Source of the DNA: Zeus faber
Lineage: Eukaryota; Chordata; Actinopteri; Zeiformes; Zeidae
Direction of reading: 5' to 3'
Assembly (NCBI GenBank): GCA_960531495.1
Contig: OY482848.1
Location: 21,537,047 to 21,601,046 of the forward strand
Length of the DNA stretch: 64,000 nucleotides
Under the pieces are notes generated by a model. It worked only from the letters and a program-made list of their open reading frames with translations. It made no database searches and was not told the DNA's origin. Positions 26,201 through 38,099 of this stretch are shown piece by piece (the stretch's first letter is position 1; every line of letters begins with the position of its first letter). The position numbers and the translations under genes are program-made.

Positions 26201-27067
26201 TTACTTGGCACTTCTACTAAAGCAGAATGTTGAATGGATGGCTTTAACTTTCACCAGCACAGGTTATTGTGTTATAAGGATATTTATACTTCTACCCATT
26301 CAGGGTGTTTTACATACTTTTCCACCACTGCCTGTTTGGGATGGGACTTTTAATATGCAAATTCTTGTTAAATGCCACTGTGTTGTCCATCATTTGGCTG
26401 TGATTGTTTGCCATTCTTCTCCGACAAGCCTGTGGCCTTTTGAGAAGCATGTTTCACCTGCGACAGGCAACGCTCATAGTGTATCATTCATCTTTTCACT
26501 TTGCCACGTGTCTTGATCTCCACTATTAATATTTGCTATTTGACAACTTCCGCTAAAAGAAGGAAAAAGCTAGCTGATTACCACCATGAACAAATGCTAA
26601 TGATTGTTTCCTAAACCCATTGAAAGACTTCCATGTAAATCCATGTGAAGATGGGCTTCAAAACAATACCGGTTAGGTTGAAAGGTTGAAATTAATTTGT
26701 CATTCTTTCATTTATTAAGTAAGGCGTTAAATATTTAAATAGGTATGATTCACCCACTCGACTAATGCTATGTATAGTTTGGGATGTTAATTATTTTTGC
26801 CAGCGAGGGGAGATAGGATATGGATCTGAATACTACATCAGGTTTTAAATTATGTAGGAAACATTACCACGAAAAGAGTAAGTCCTTAAAAAATTATAAT
26901 CTATTCCACGTTAATTACCTTAATGTTGAGTATTGTGAGAGTTTAACCTTACAAACAGCTAGACATTTTCCTTGTTTATGGCGAGGCTGAGCTTATTTTC
27001 TTTTTAAAGGCTGTATCAGCAAAATGTGGAAATACCACCAGCTATTGGTGATCTTTTATTTTGTAGC

Positions 27068-27660
27068 ACTTCAACATACAGTATACAAATTAATATTGTT
27101 TTGTAATTGGTTTATTTGTTTAGTATTTTATTTGATTATTACAATGAATCTACGTGATCAGTTTGATTCATAAGATGATAATGAAATAAGTTTCTATGGG
27201 AAAGATTTAATCAAATTCATTATAAGTTGAAAATTCTTAATATTTTTATTTGGCTTTATTTATTTTTTATTTATTCATTTCATACAACTTATAATTTCCT
27301 AACATGGTTGTGAATTATTATTATTATTATTATTATTTATATTATTATTATTGTTGTTGTTTTTCATTTTATATACGATAGCAATTATAAAACAATTATA
27401 ATTTCTTTAATAATTTTAATAATTTTCTTTTATTATAATCTTTCTCTAATTTTTTTCTGTTGATTGACTTCGCAATTAATTATTTCCCACCTACTTCATC
27501 ACTAAGTGGATGTACTAAATTATTTAACAGAGGACTATTTTTCTGGAAGTTATACAATAAATCATATGAAGAGAACATTTAATCAAATGAACAAAATCTA
27601 GTTCTCCATTTAGAATGAATTCTAACTTTCTGTTTGATTAATTAATTAAGTCACACTGAT
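27068..27660 (+). repeat. Duplicated block, copy A
   Basis: About 590 bp, from ACTTCAACATA to TTAAGTCACACTGAT, that recurs at 29816-30388 with only scattered substitutions and a different (ATT)n length. No coding content or terminal inverted repeats are visible. It is AT-rich and includes an (ATT)n microsatellite near 27318. Confidence 0.9.
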
Positions 27661-27839
27661 ATGTGGAAGAAACATAGAATGTTTAAGTTGTCCTAGAAGT
27701 AGTATTTCATCAAAAAAAACTTTCAAAATACAAATCTTACCATCTTCAGCTCATCAGGTTATTTTTTAGCCAAAATCTATATTTGCAAGTTTGTTTGTTT
27801 GTGAATACACCATGTGGTGCTACTTGGACACGTCTTCAG

Positions 27840-28545
27840 CCAGGCCCAGCCAGGGGTGATCAGTCCCCGGCTTGTGTCCAAGTGTGCCTCCACTCTGTGG
27901 ACTGCTTCCTATGCCTGCCACTTCCTACTCTTCACACAGATTCCTGCTGTGAACACTTTGATATCAGAGGAATCTCTGTACATCATCACTGCGGCTGTAT
28001 CCCTCAGGGAGCTATCAGAGATCTTCCCTAGGCTATTGACTGGTCTTTCTGTCACTGATGGAATCTGTGTCCCTCCCACGGTAAAGCTGAACCGGTCAGC
28101 CACTTTGCCCTCCTTCAGGACCTGAGACCTGGACTTGACTGGCTTGAAACTCGTCCTTGCCCATGAGATGATTCGTTCAAGCCCCTGAAGGAGCCATCTG
28201 CAACCCTGGAACAGATGTTGCTGTCACCGTAAGGTCGTCCATGAACGCTCTTATCCTTAAAGCCATCCATCTTACTGAGTAACAGATCTAGACATGGGGC
28301 CTCTGCATTCCACCTCCGCTGATTTGACAATCATGTTCATGGCCAGTGAGAAGAGTGGCACCGAGATTGTATAGCCGGTGATTATGCTCTTCTCCAGCTG
28401 TTACTCTCAATCTGAGGTTGTTGTAATAGTCCAGAATGAGTTTTCGGATTGCCTCTGGCACATGGTGTCTTGTCAGTTCTGTTTCTATGAGCTTGTGTGG
28501 AATGGATCCATAGGCATTGGTTAGATCCAGTCAGAGTGCTGCAAG
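27840..28545 (-). pseudogene. Non-LTR reverse transcriptase remnant, multiply interrupted
   Basis: The minus strand from 28541 reads LDLTNAYGSIPHKLIETEL, a reverse-transcriptase palm motif preceded by TGA where Trp is expected. It continues with HHVPEAIRKLILDYY and, near 28240, a FMDDL catalytic box. At 27909-28103 it carries DRFSFTVGGTQIPSVTE-type thumb/connection sequence, then MYRDSSD-KV after an internal deletion. I recall this protein type as a repeated fish RT family but cannot name its clade. Several stops and deletions make it inactive. Confidence 0.7.
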
Positions 28546-28609
28546 GTCTCCTCTGCTTTCCTGTGCCTCTCAGGTCAGCTGAGTCACTACCCCCTTGTGC
28601 TCTATGCAT

Positions 28610-29815
28610 CCAGGTACCCCTGGGACTCCACCCTTCTGCACTGAGGTGTTCACATACCCGTTCTTTAGGAGAAACTCTGTTCACCGTTGAGGACATAATC
28701 TTGAAGAAGAGTGATAGTGATATTTGTCCAAAAAAGGTGAGGGAGCTTGGGATGTGTTTATGCATGGTTGGATACCTGAAGAAAAAACAGCATATCACCA
28801 CGTTCGAGAGTAGATTGTTAGGTGAAACAGGATGATGAAGGAAGGAAGTACGGAAGGAAGCTACAAGCATGCAAATAGATAGGCTGAACGTAACGATACA
28901 GTTATTAAGTTCTCACAATTTCAGGGTAAGCGAGTCATAATAAAGCAACCAATTTGGAAAAAAAACAAAAACATCCAAAATGACCCCCTAAATTAACAGC
29001 AATACTATTTACTTTCATGCATTTCCCCCATTACTATATTTCCCCTCGACTCTCTTTAGATTCTTTTTTCTCCAAGGACAATTAAGGCCCAAAAAAGCAG
29101 TCTCCCCGAAGCAGTTACTTCCCAGTAAAAAGAAAATAGGCATGCCGTAATCATGGGCAATTCTTATTTTATTCTCTTGTTATTTTCGATTACGGGTAAT
29201 TTTGAGGAAATTGTTATTGGATATAAGGAAAATAAATATGGAAGAATTGTTCTTGGATGAAAATACCACTCCACCTTATTATTCATGCAAATGTCATCAA
29301 AAAATCATGCTCGGGATGATTTGGTCCAATACTACTGCATATCAGAATCATTTCAAATAAACAAGTAAAAAACCCTGACCCTAATCCTAACCCGTTAATA
29401 GCACCATGAATTGTGCATCAATTGTGGCCACTATCTGCGGCGTCATAGCATCCGATTCACAAAAGATATTGCGCTAATGATATGCCAGTGCAAACAGGCA
29501 CCTAAAGTTTTGGTGCTGAGTGCAATTTTCACCTTGTTTTCCATCTGATCGCAATTAACCATGTGGCAAGTAAATAATCTGTGTCAGCGGGAAAGGCGTC
29601 ATTGAACAGTCATTACGCATTCACGTCACTGCTCTATACTGCCTGTTTTACAAATTATCAGTCTTGAATAAATGTAAAACTTTAAATAATAACTTTAAAG
29701 TTTTGAAGGAATGAAAATGTAAAATTGTATGGAAATCCTTTGACCGGACAGGCACTGGCGCCTTTATTTATTTTTTGTCCGCGCAGTCACCACCAGCTCT
29801 CTGCAGACGGTAAGA
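28610..29815. other. No recognised feature
   Basis: AT-rich DNA between the RT remnant and duplicated block B. Confidence 0.5.
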
Positions 29816-30388
29816 ACTTCAACATATACAAATTAATATTGTTTTGTAATTGGTTTATTTGTTTAGTATTTTATTTGATTATTACAATGAATCTAAGTGA
29901 TCAGTTTGATTCATAAGATGATTATGAAATAAGTTTCTATGGGAAAGATTTAATCAAATTCATCATAAGTTGAAAATTCTTAATATTTTTATTTGGCTTT
30001 ATTTATTTTTCATTTTTTCATTTCATACAACTTATAATTTCTTAACATGGTTGTGAATTATTATTATTATTATTATTACTGTTGTTGTTTTTCATTTTAT
30101 ATACGAAAGCATTTATAAAACAATTATAATTTTTTAAATAATTTTTATAAATTGTTTTTATTATAATCTTTCTCTAATTTTTTTCTGTTGATTGACTTCG
30201 CAATTAATTATTTCACACCAACTTCATCACTAAGTGGATGTACAAAATTATTTAAGAGAGGACTGTTTTTCTGGAAGTTATACAATAAATCATATGAAGA
30301 GAACATTTCATCAAATGAACAAAATCTAGTTCTCCATTTAGGATGAATTCTAACTTTCTGTTTGATTAATTAATTAAGTCACACTGAT
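29816..30388 (+). repeat. Duplicated block, copy B
   Basis: Direct-orientation copy of 27068-27660, starting 2.75 kb downstream. Both copies are preceded at similar distance by ACCACCAGCT, so the homology may begin some 40 bp earlier. It could be a segmental duplication or an unrecognised element. Confidence 0.9.
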
Positions 30389-30559
30389 TAAAAGAGTTTA
30401 CAGTTTAGAGCGGTGGTGATGTTGGCACTGAGATTCTGGTGGGGCACCTTGCTGATAAAGGCATACTATGTGACCCAGTGCACTCTTTCCGGTCACATTT
30501 CGAAAGTAGACATTTTTGTTTTTTTTCCAAACGATATGGAGGTGTCAAATCAGAACTTC

Positions 30560-31065
30560 AGAACAATCAGAATCAGAATCAGAATGGTCTTTATTGCCAA
30601 GTAAGTTTACACGAACACGGAATTTGTCTCGGTGCATACATGAAACATAAATGTAAAACAATAAGTAAAATATTGGTGAAATATATAAGCATATGAAAAA
30701 CTTTTTTTAAATAAAGCTGTACAGTTTGTTTAGGAATGTGCAAATGCGCAGTATAAAGTGTAACAGAATGTGAAATGTTCACAGATAAAGTCCAGAGAAT
30801 GAGGAATGTGCGTTAACGCGCATTGACATACTCATTTCGCCTAAGTGTTTCGACTGTTTTTGTGGCGAGAGGTTTTGGCCTTGTTGGATCGCAGCCTCCT
30901 GCCAGAGGGAAGCGTTTCAAAGAGTTTGCGTCCGGGTGGGAGGGGTCAGCCAAAATCTTACCTGCACGCCTCAGGGTCCTTGAGGCGTGCAGGTCCTGGA
31001 GAGGTGGCAGGCAATCACCTTCTCAGCAGAGCGAATGACACGCTGCAGTCTGCCCCTGTAAGGTA
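30560..31065 (-). mobile_element. 3' end of an L2/CR1-type LINE (minus strand)
   Basis: The 3' terminus shows a short tandem tail: TCAGAA units at 30565-30585, read (TTCTGA)n on the minus strand. On the minus strand 31065 to 30850 reads a C-terminal RT-protein remnant (RGRLQRVIRSAEKVIACHLS and similar), matching the class of the intact L2 C-terminus ([13 protein letters not shown]). Frameshifts are present. A perfect 14-bp inverted repeat with a 7-nt loop sits at 30960-30994. Confidence 0.7.
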
Positions 31066-31442
31066 TGGCTTGTGGGAATCGAGAAAATATTTTGGAAGCC
31101 ATGACTTGTTAACGATGAAGGTTTTAGAAATAGAAGTTCTGAGAGGTCAGGCTTTACAGTTTTAGAAGCATTTGCAGACCTCCTGCTTCCCATGGTACGT
31201 TCTCTCTACTGCCACCCGTGGTTTCTGAGAGCACTGCAACTGACAATGCACCGACTATAAACACGCGTGTGCACGCCACTCACACGAAGCCAGCCCTTCA
31301 GCCTTCATAGAAAAGGTGTCTGACATGCGCAGAGGGGCACCTCTGATGCACGAGGGTGCAGCAACCACGTTAAATAAATAAATAGATACTTTCACAGCAT
31401 CTCAAACATGTCATTTCTGTTTGTATCTTAAAGGAATGTCAG

Positions 31443-31636
31443 TATCAAGCAAAAGTTGAGTTTCTCAATGTGTGTTTGATTGTGCATACATAAATGTAAA
31501 ACAATAAGTAAAATATTGGTGAAATATATAAGCATATGAAAAACTTTTTTTTAAATAAAGCTGTACAGTTTGCTTAGGAATGTGCAAATGCGCAGCATAT
31601 CAAGCAAAAGTTGAGTTTCTCAATGTGTGTTTGATT
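31443..31636. repeat. Templated insertion flanked by 39-bp direct repeats
   Basis: The same 39 bp (starting TATCAAGCAAAAG) occur at 31443-31481 and 31598-31636. The 116 bp between them copy LINE-tail sequence found 0.85 kb upstream (30632-30751), with a 7-bp deletion and a few substitutions. It looks like copy-and-insert repair or a very short retro-insertion with an unusually long target duplication. Confidence 0.8.
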
Positions 31637-31639
31637 CAA

Positions 31640-32690
31640 TTAATATAGTTGAAACAAAGACTGCACAACAGTGCGATCTGTTGGGGCCTGGCCCCACTGA
31701 CCCCTAGTGTAGAGACACAACTGGTATAGAGTTGAATTTGTAATCCGTCACTTATATCGGAAAACAATTTGGATCCAATAGAGACTTAATCCGACACAGG
31801 AACAGGTTCCTTACATTGATTAGAGCAAACTCTAAGGGTGCGAGATGAAGATCAATAATCCATCCCTCCATTACTCCCAGCCACACATACAGAATGTGTC
31901 AGCGTTAAACAATGTCACACCTTTTCTCTCAGCCTTTCTTTCCATCCGCCTCTTTATTTTTTGCTTTACAGTATATCCCCTCTCTTCCTCTAACACACAC
32001 ACACACAATCACTTGCCTTTTTCTTTCATCAGTGTCATCATCTTTCACCAGGCCCGCGCTCCCAGAGGGAACTGGAATTGTGAACCAGGCCACTCTGACC
32101 TGATGAAATGTTTGGCTGTTTTTTTGAGGTTCGGTTTGTGAGTGGCTCAATCAAAAGGGTGGATCAGTTTTCCGACTCTTCTATTTTTATTGGGATTGAT
32201 CTGATTTGATTCAGTGGTCGTGAAGAAAAGCAAACAAACAACTCCTTTGCCGGAGTGACTCCCAATTCTTGACCCGTTTGAGAGACTCGCCGGGAACGAA
32301 TCGTTTAGTAGTCTCGCATCACTACTTTGAACTTCCATTTTAGAGCTGTTCTCGCGCCGCCTGCTATTCCGTGTACAATTTGTGAATGAACGGAAGACTC
32401 ACATCTCTTGCTGTTTTTAGAATATTCATTCACAAGTGCATTGTCTCGAGTGGGCCTTTCCTGGAAGTAACTCTGTGCCTCGCTTTGATTGAGTACAGTG
32501 TAATTATGTAAAGTGCTGTTTTATTATTAGTCCTGATGCAGATGTGAGATGGCTTCTGGGTAAAGATATTTCTTTCTCTACGCGTCCATTAGGGATCGAG
32601 CTGCGCCTCGTGGAATTTCAATGAATGGTTCCATGCTCTATTTTTAGATCTCCTTCAGTGATTTGTCCTCACTGCTGACTGACTTGGGAT
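31640..32690. other. No recognised gene
   Basis: AT-rich, with a short (AC)n at 31993-32008. Confidence 0.5.
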
Positions 32691-32691
32691 G

Positions 32692-32692
<1 letters not shown>

Positions 32693-32741
<49 letters not shown>

Positions 32742-32750
32742 CGCGCGCGC
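32693..32750. repeat. (AC)n followed by (GC)n
   Basis: 47 bp of AC, then CATGCGCGCGCGC. The alternating purine-pyrimidine tract lies at the left border of the CpG-rich region. Confidence 0.95.
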
Positions 32751-33640
32751 TTGGAGAGGAAGGGGAAGCGGTGACAGCGGGTGAGGGAGGGAACTTCAGA
32801 ACTTGTCGTGCCTGCGCAGAAAGCATGACGCTGCAAATGCGCTTACCTTCCCGACACCACTTCTGAGGCTGATGAGGCCAACCAGCTCCACGGTTGTACG
32901 CGGGGATCCAGCGCCGGCCGAGCCAGGCAATCGAATTCATTCACCCTCGCCCGCTTCTGTTCTCTCCGTCAACATAACCACTGTGCATTGAAAGAGCGCC
33001 AGCGACAACCGATGCTTATCTGCTGTGTTGGTTATTGAAAAAAAAAGCAGACGAGCCGCCCTGAAGAGGCAGCGGCAAAGGTGGTACAAACCCTGTGCAG
33101 CTGTCGATAGAGTTTATCCGTTGAAGATAATGTCGCAGGTGAGATGTTCAATGCCGCTCGGTGGATTCCAAAAAAGAACCTGCTTCCGACCGGCTTGAAC
33201 TCCAGTCGCATTGAAGGGAGAAGGGGTAACCCGGCGACAGGAGCAGGAAAGTATCGGACTGGATCTCATGAGAAGTGAACCAAGACACCGCCGAGGAAAA
33301 AAGCCAAACTAGGGTTATGTGAACTGACCCATGTTGTGGCTCCATGGACAAGGTGAAAGAGGCTACAAAGACCCGTTCTGGAAGGGGCTGCAGCTTGCGG
33401 TCGACTAATTGCCGTGTTTGTTGTTGTTTATGGTGTGCGGGGGATAAAAGCAAACTGCGGGGAAGGAAATGAAAGGGACGAGGAATGAGGGAAGTCCTCA
33501 AAGCCGTTGAATAAACCTCCCCGAAAGGAAGCAGGATTCTCTGAGAACGGCCTCACCAACGGACGCGGACGCCTGTCTCCCTGAGGGTCGTGAGACGAGG
33601 CGTCCACAGGAGCGGCACGGCACATACGGTGTAGTTCTAA
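32745..33640 (+). promoter_or_regulatory. CpG-rich stretch, possible promoter/first exon
   Basis: CpG-dense against AT-rich surroundings and with few repeats. On the plus strand ATGTCGCAG|GTGAGA (33130-33144) has the form of a start codon three codons before a good splice donor. Further on, a 42-codon ORF (33344-33472, Cys-rich centre CRVCCCLWC) is unrecognised. On the minus strand GGGAAG|GTAAGC near 32848 is a strong donor. Any of these could be a first exon; none is proven. Confidence 0.35.
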
Positions 33641-35214
33641 ACCAGACTGTCTAACGTAGGGTTTCTTTTAGTGTTCTGGTCCAAAAACCAGATAACAGAT
33701 CATGGTAATTGGGCTACAAATCAACCTGGGCTATAAAGGTGGTTAGTGATTGTCTAATGTCAGGGATACACCAAGAGACTTTTAAAATACAGCATCAGAC
33801 ACTGAAATACTTATTTTGCATCCCAGTAGTGCACAATCGACACGTTTTATTATGGCCAACTTCTGACTGAGGCTAGAAAAACAGTATTTCAAGGAGCAAT
33901 TTTGAGTATTGGACCGGAACTGACTCGGATCGTAATCTCTCTCCCTTTGGACATGCATCAGGTCCTCTTTTTTGGGGAAAAAATATTCAGTTCCAATCTG
34001 ATCTTGGGAGAGATATTTGGGGTCCAATAGGGTCCAAATGTGGCAACCCGTGAAAACCTCAGTTGCACACACTAGAGGATTTAGCATCTTAAGGCCAATT
34101 CATACTTTCTCCTTTCTATTGCTAGTGATGTTCTTTAGCAGGTTTAATAATCAGTACGTAAACAACAGAACAGAATTTAAAAAATGAGTTTGATAGAAAA
34201 TACAATTACAATTATCAATTAAACATAAACCGTTGGAGGTTGCTAAGCAACTAACTTTGTTTGGTGGTCAGTGTTTTACGATGGAACGCTGCATTCCATG
34301 GAACTCTGATACCGGAAATTCCGAGTAGGTCTCCCCCACTTCTGAGCTAAATGTATTCTATTAGCACTGTTCGGCAAAGCATGGAAGCTTGTGGTAAATC
34401 TGTGCTTTTTCACAAAGCTTTCTGATCATCTGAAATCAACCATCTCAAAATAACTGTCTGTGACAGAAACCTTAACGGCATTTTAGAGAAGAGATTTCCT
34501 TAAGCTTCTCCTAATATCGAGAAAATGTGAAAATCCTACCAAAAGTCCTCTAATGTATACTTGGCATATGTCGATACAATTATGAGCAGACCCAGTAAAA
34601 AAGGGTCCAACTGATGATTATGTGTCCTTAACACATATTCATTGACAAATAAGACTTACATTCACCAGAAGCTTATCATAAGTGATGCAAAAGTAACTCT
34701 GGAATCAGATGCTTGATCACTGTATCCTATTCATTATGGACACACCATGGAAATCCATTTACTTTTTTAATATGAAAATTTAATAACCGTAAAGAGTGCT
34801 AATTTGGAACTTCGAAGATGATAAGGTAATACATGCCAACCTAGTACGAATTTTTGATAACTGCACAGATTAATACATGTGGATCATTATGATGAGATAC
34901 TGTATATGATGGGATTAAACGTAAACATTTGCTGTTGTTCTCACTTTGTAGTAAATTCCTTATGGAAAATGTATATATACACATATACTGTATGTATGTT
35001 TAAAAATACATTAAAAAAAAACATAGTCCAGTAAAATAAAAACAAATGAAAAATAATAAGAAATTGAGAAAAACAAACGTATTTTGTTTATTTATCTATG
35101 TTAAATTTCCGTGCATTAAACACCAGGGATGGGAAACAGTTTTTAAAAAAGTGAAGCTCTTGGGCTTTCAGAGTCTAATCATCCACACTGAATGCTAGAA
35201 CGATAACGTCGCCA

Positions 35215-35242
35215 AATATATATATATATATATATATATATA
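35215..35242. repeat. (AT)n microsatellite
   Basis: Short pure AT run. Confidence 0.9.
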
Positions 35243-35729
35243 ATAAAGCAGGACCCGGCCGCCACCTCCACAAGGGGAGTTTTTTTTAGCGGCTTGATTG
35301 GAATAAATTAAATATTTATAGTCTGCCCCCAATTCTGGCAGGCATCACTTCGGTCACACTTGGACTCCTAATCTCATAAGAGGCTCTAAGTCGCATCTGT
35401 CCCTCCTCCTCCTTCTCCTCCTGCTCCTCCTCATCCCTCTCTTCCTTCCCCTCAGTCTGCCAGGTAGGAAACGCTAAACTTCCTTATTATTTAGGGAAGC
35501 GAGGGAAGCAAGCATGGCCTGAAGGAGGAAGAGAGGGAATAGAAATGGAAGCCATGGGTGAAACGAAACACCTGTCCACCCTGGGAATCTTATCGTGGAG
35601 GAGGAGTCTGAGCCAGCGGGTGGATGAGACTGAGAAGTAGCCGGGGCCGCTGTCGCTTTGAATATGTCAAACTTTATCGATCGGGGGGACGCTTTATGTG
35701 GAAATGGTCGTCGGCTCTTTCTCTCTTTC

Positions 35730-35776
35730 CCCCTGCCTCTCTCTCTTTCTCTTGCTCTCTCTCTCTCTCTCTCTGT
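35730..35776. repeat. (CT)n-rich tract
   Basis: Imperfect CTCTCT and CTTT runs. Confidence 0.85.
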
Positions 35777-36205
35777 TTCATCTTTTAATGGACACAGGAT
35801 TTGTGGGGTCTGTCGTTTCCGTGTCCTTTCTCTCCCTACTCTGTACTTAATCACTTCATTTGTTTTTTGGTTTGTCTGTGGTTTCATTGTAAACTACTCT
35901 TTGCTCTCAAGTCCCCCTAATGCCTTTTAATTCCTCTCTTTAAACATCAGAACATTATCTTTTTGTGAAGATTTGGTAAATTGTTTTTCTTATCCCAGGG
36001 TTGGCCCCCAAATAACAAACAGCAGTTGGGTTTTAATAAGAAAGATGAAGAAAGAAAGTGGAAGAAAGTGTCTGTTTTCAACAAATTTCCATTTTTTTAA
36101 TTATTATTTTTATATCATTATGATTTATCATTATTATTTTCCTATATTAAGCTTTAAATGAACTGTATAATGCTTATTTCCATTCACATAAGTGTGTGTG
36201 ATAAC

Positions 36206-36208
<3 letters not shown>

Positions 36209-36264
<56 letters not shown>

Positions 36265-36317
36265 GTGCGTGTGTGTGCGTGTGTATGCGTGTGCTTGTGT
36301 GTGTGTGTGTGTGTGTG
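36209..36317. repeat. Compound (GT)n microsatellite
   Basis: GT repeats with GC and TATG interruptions in the second half. Confidence 0.97.
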
Positions 36318-36417
36318 AGTCTTAAAGCAGCTTTGGAATGAAACCCAATGGCCTTTGACTCGAGGAACGAGGAATCCTTCCACCTTCCAAAACCCCTCAA
36401 ACAGAGCTTTCAGTCAT

Positions 36418-36698
36418 CGCTCTCTCTCTCTCTCTCTCTCAGAGCCAAGTCTGAGGCATTATCAGCCAAGAAAAGATAAAAAGTGGCATTATTTGCATTC
36501 CTGCCGCTCCCTTTCAACCCTCCATTCTCTTTTTTTAAACTTATTTAGTCGTTTTGCTTTAATTTAATTGTTTTATGTATATATATATATATTATATTAT
36601 ATGTTTTTGTTTTGTGTTGCTTGTTGTTTAATTACATCTACAGTGTGTGTGTATGATTGGAGCACCATGCAAATAAATGTGAGTTTGTAAAATTCTAA

Positions 36699-36754
<56 letters not shown>

Positions 36755-37170
36755 AAATAAAATCGTATTATTTGTATTCATTCCTCTCTCTTTCATCCCT
36801 CCAATTGTCTTGTAATTTTGTATAAATTGTATATGTATGTGACAAATAACCTCTTGAACTTGAACTTGAACTTAAATGCTTTTATTTCACCTAATAAATT
36901 AATCACTTAACTTTTTTCAAATTTTTATGTATATATATATATACACATGTATATATCGTTTTCTCTTAATTGTTTTTGTTTTGCATTTGCATAATCTTGA
37001 ATTATATTAAGTGTGTGTGGTATGATTTCAGATCAGTAAAATTCTAAAATTCTCTCTCTTATCTCTCTTCTCTCTTTCCTGTATCCAAATTTTGAGGCAT
37101 TACCAGCCACATGACAATAAAACAGCATTATTTGCACCCAAGCCTCTCTCTTTCATCCCTCCCTCCTCTC
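36418..37170 (+). repeat. Degenerate three-unit tandem repeat with CT microsatellites and an L2-like tail
   Basis: A unit containing (CT)n, a GAGGCATTA/CAGCCA word, GCATTATTTGCATTCCTGCC and CTTTCAACCCTCC recurs with its TTATTTG word near 36486, 36765 and 37125. Units are thus about 280-360 bp apart. TAAAATTCTAAAATTCTCTC starts at 36688 and 37042. Unit 2 also contains TGTGACAAATAACC plus TTGAAC repeats (36838-36872), an L2-type 3' end. The (CT)n tract at 36702-36745 is the longest. Confidence 0.65.
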
Positions 37171-37174
37171 ATCA

Positions 37175-37750
37175 CTTTAATTTCATTTTTTCATATTTCA
37201 TTAATTTCATTCATTATTATTCAAAAGCCTAATCTCGTATATAGTACATCCTGCATGTTTTGTCCAGTGGAAGTTTTTTTTTAACATAAATTACCTCTCT
37301 ATTCAAGTTGAACCATTTTAACCTTGTGGATATTCTGCAGAGATCGGCACTGATCGGCAATTCTCTCTATCCGTTCTTTTCATCACCAACAATCATTGTT
37401 GGGCCGTGATTGCTGTTCAGATTCAATTCAGATTCAGTTCAGTGTCTGCTGGTTTTGTAGCCTCCATCACAGAAAGCAAAGAGGATGGTTTTGGGGAAAT
37501 TGTCCCTCAGTTAATGAAAAAAAAAATGTTGTTGACGTGTTCCACCTTTTGGCATTCATTATTATTATTTTCCTCTTATTGAACGTTCACATGAATCCTG
37601 CAAAAAAAGAACCTGCCACGCGGAAAGGAGGTTGCGTCTGTCACTGCATCTATCAGCAAATGGATCCTCAAAATAATAAAAAACTGTAAAACCTAAAATT
37701 AAACATAAAGATAATTCTGTATCTCAAAATTGTTGATATATCAAACTAAT
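37175..37750. other. No recognised feature
   Basis: AT-rich DNA before the GATA array; a GATTCAATTCAGATTCAGTT word at 37418 may be a decayed LINE tail. Confidence 0.4.
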
Positions 37751-38098
<348 letters not shown>

Positions 38099-38099
38099 T

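Larger units (their letters stand above)
22245..27067. other. Long AT-rich interval with a few small repeats
   Basis: Besides the repeats listed separately, the only long ORF (25956-26516, 186 codons) shows no family signature and overlaps the palindrome. 22370-22640 is repeat-free and could be conserved regulatory DNA, but nothing proves it. Confidence 0.5.
33645..36200. other. No recognised gene
   Basis: AT-rich to 35.2 kb. 35250-35700 is less repetitive, with a pyrimidine-rich tract (35400-35456) ending CCCTCAG and then CTGCCAG|GTAGGA, splice-site-like words that I could not link to an exon. Confidence 0.45.

Noticed and set aside
25956..26516. 186-codon hydrophobic ORF suggesting a membrane protein
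   Set aside because: No family signature; similar peptides arise on both strands from the palindrome at 26091-26200, and AT-rich DNA favours hydrophobic codons.
35400..35466. Possible 8-nt micro-exon (CCCTCAG|TCTGCCAG|GTAGGA)
   Set aside because: Splice-like words in a pyrimidine-rich repeat are expected by chance; no flanking exon identified.
35474..35887. 137-codon minus-strand ORF with Arg/Glu repeats
   Set aside because: It is the translation of a (CT)n tract.
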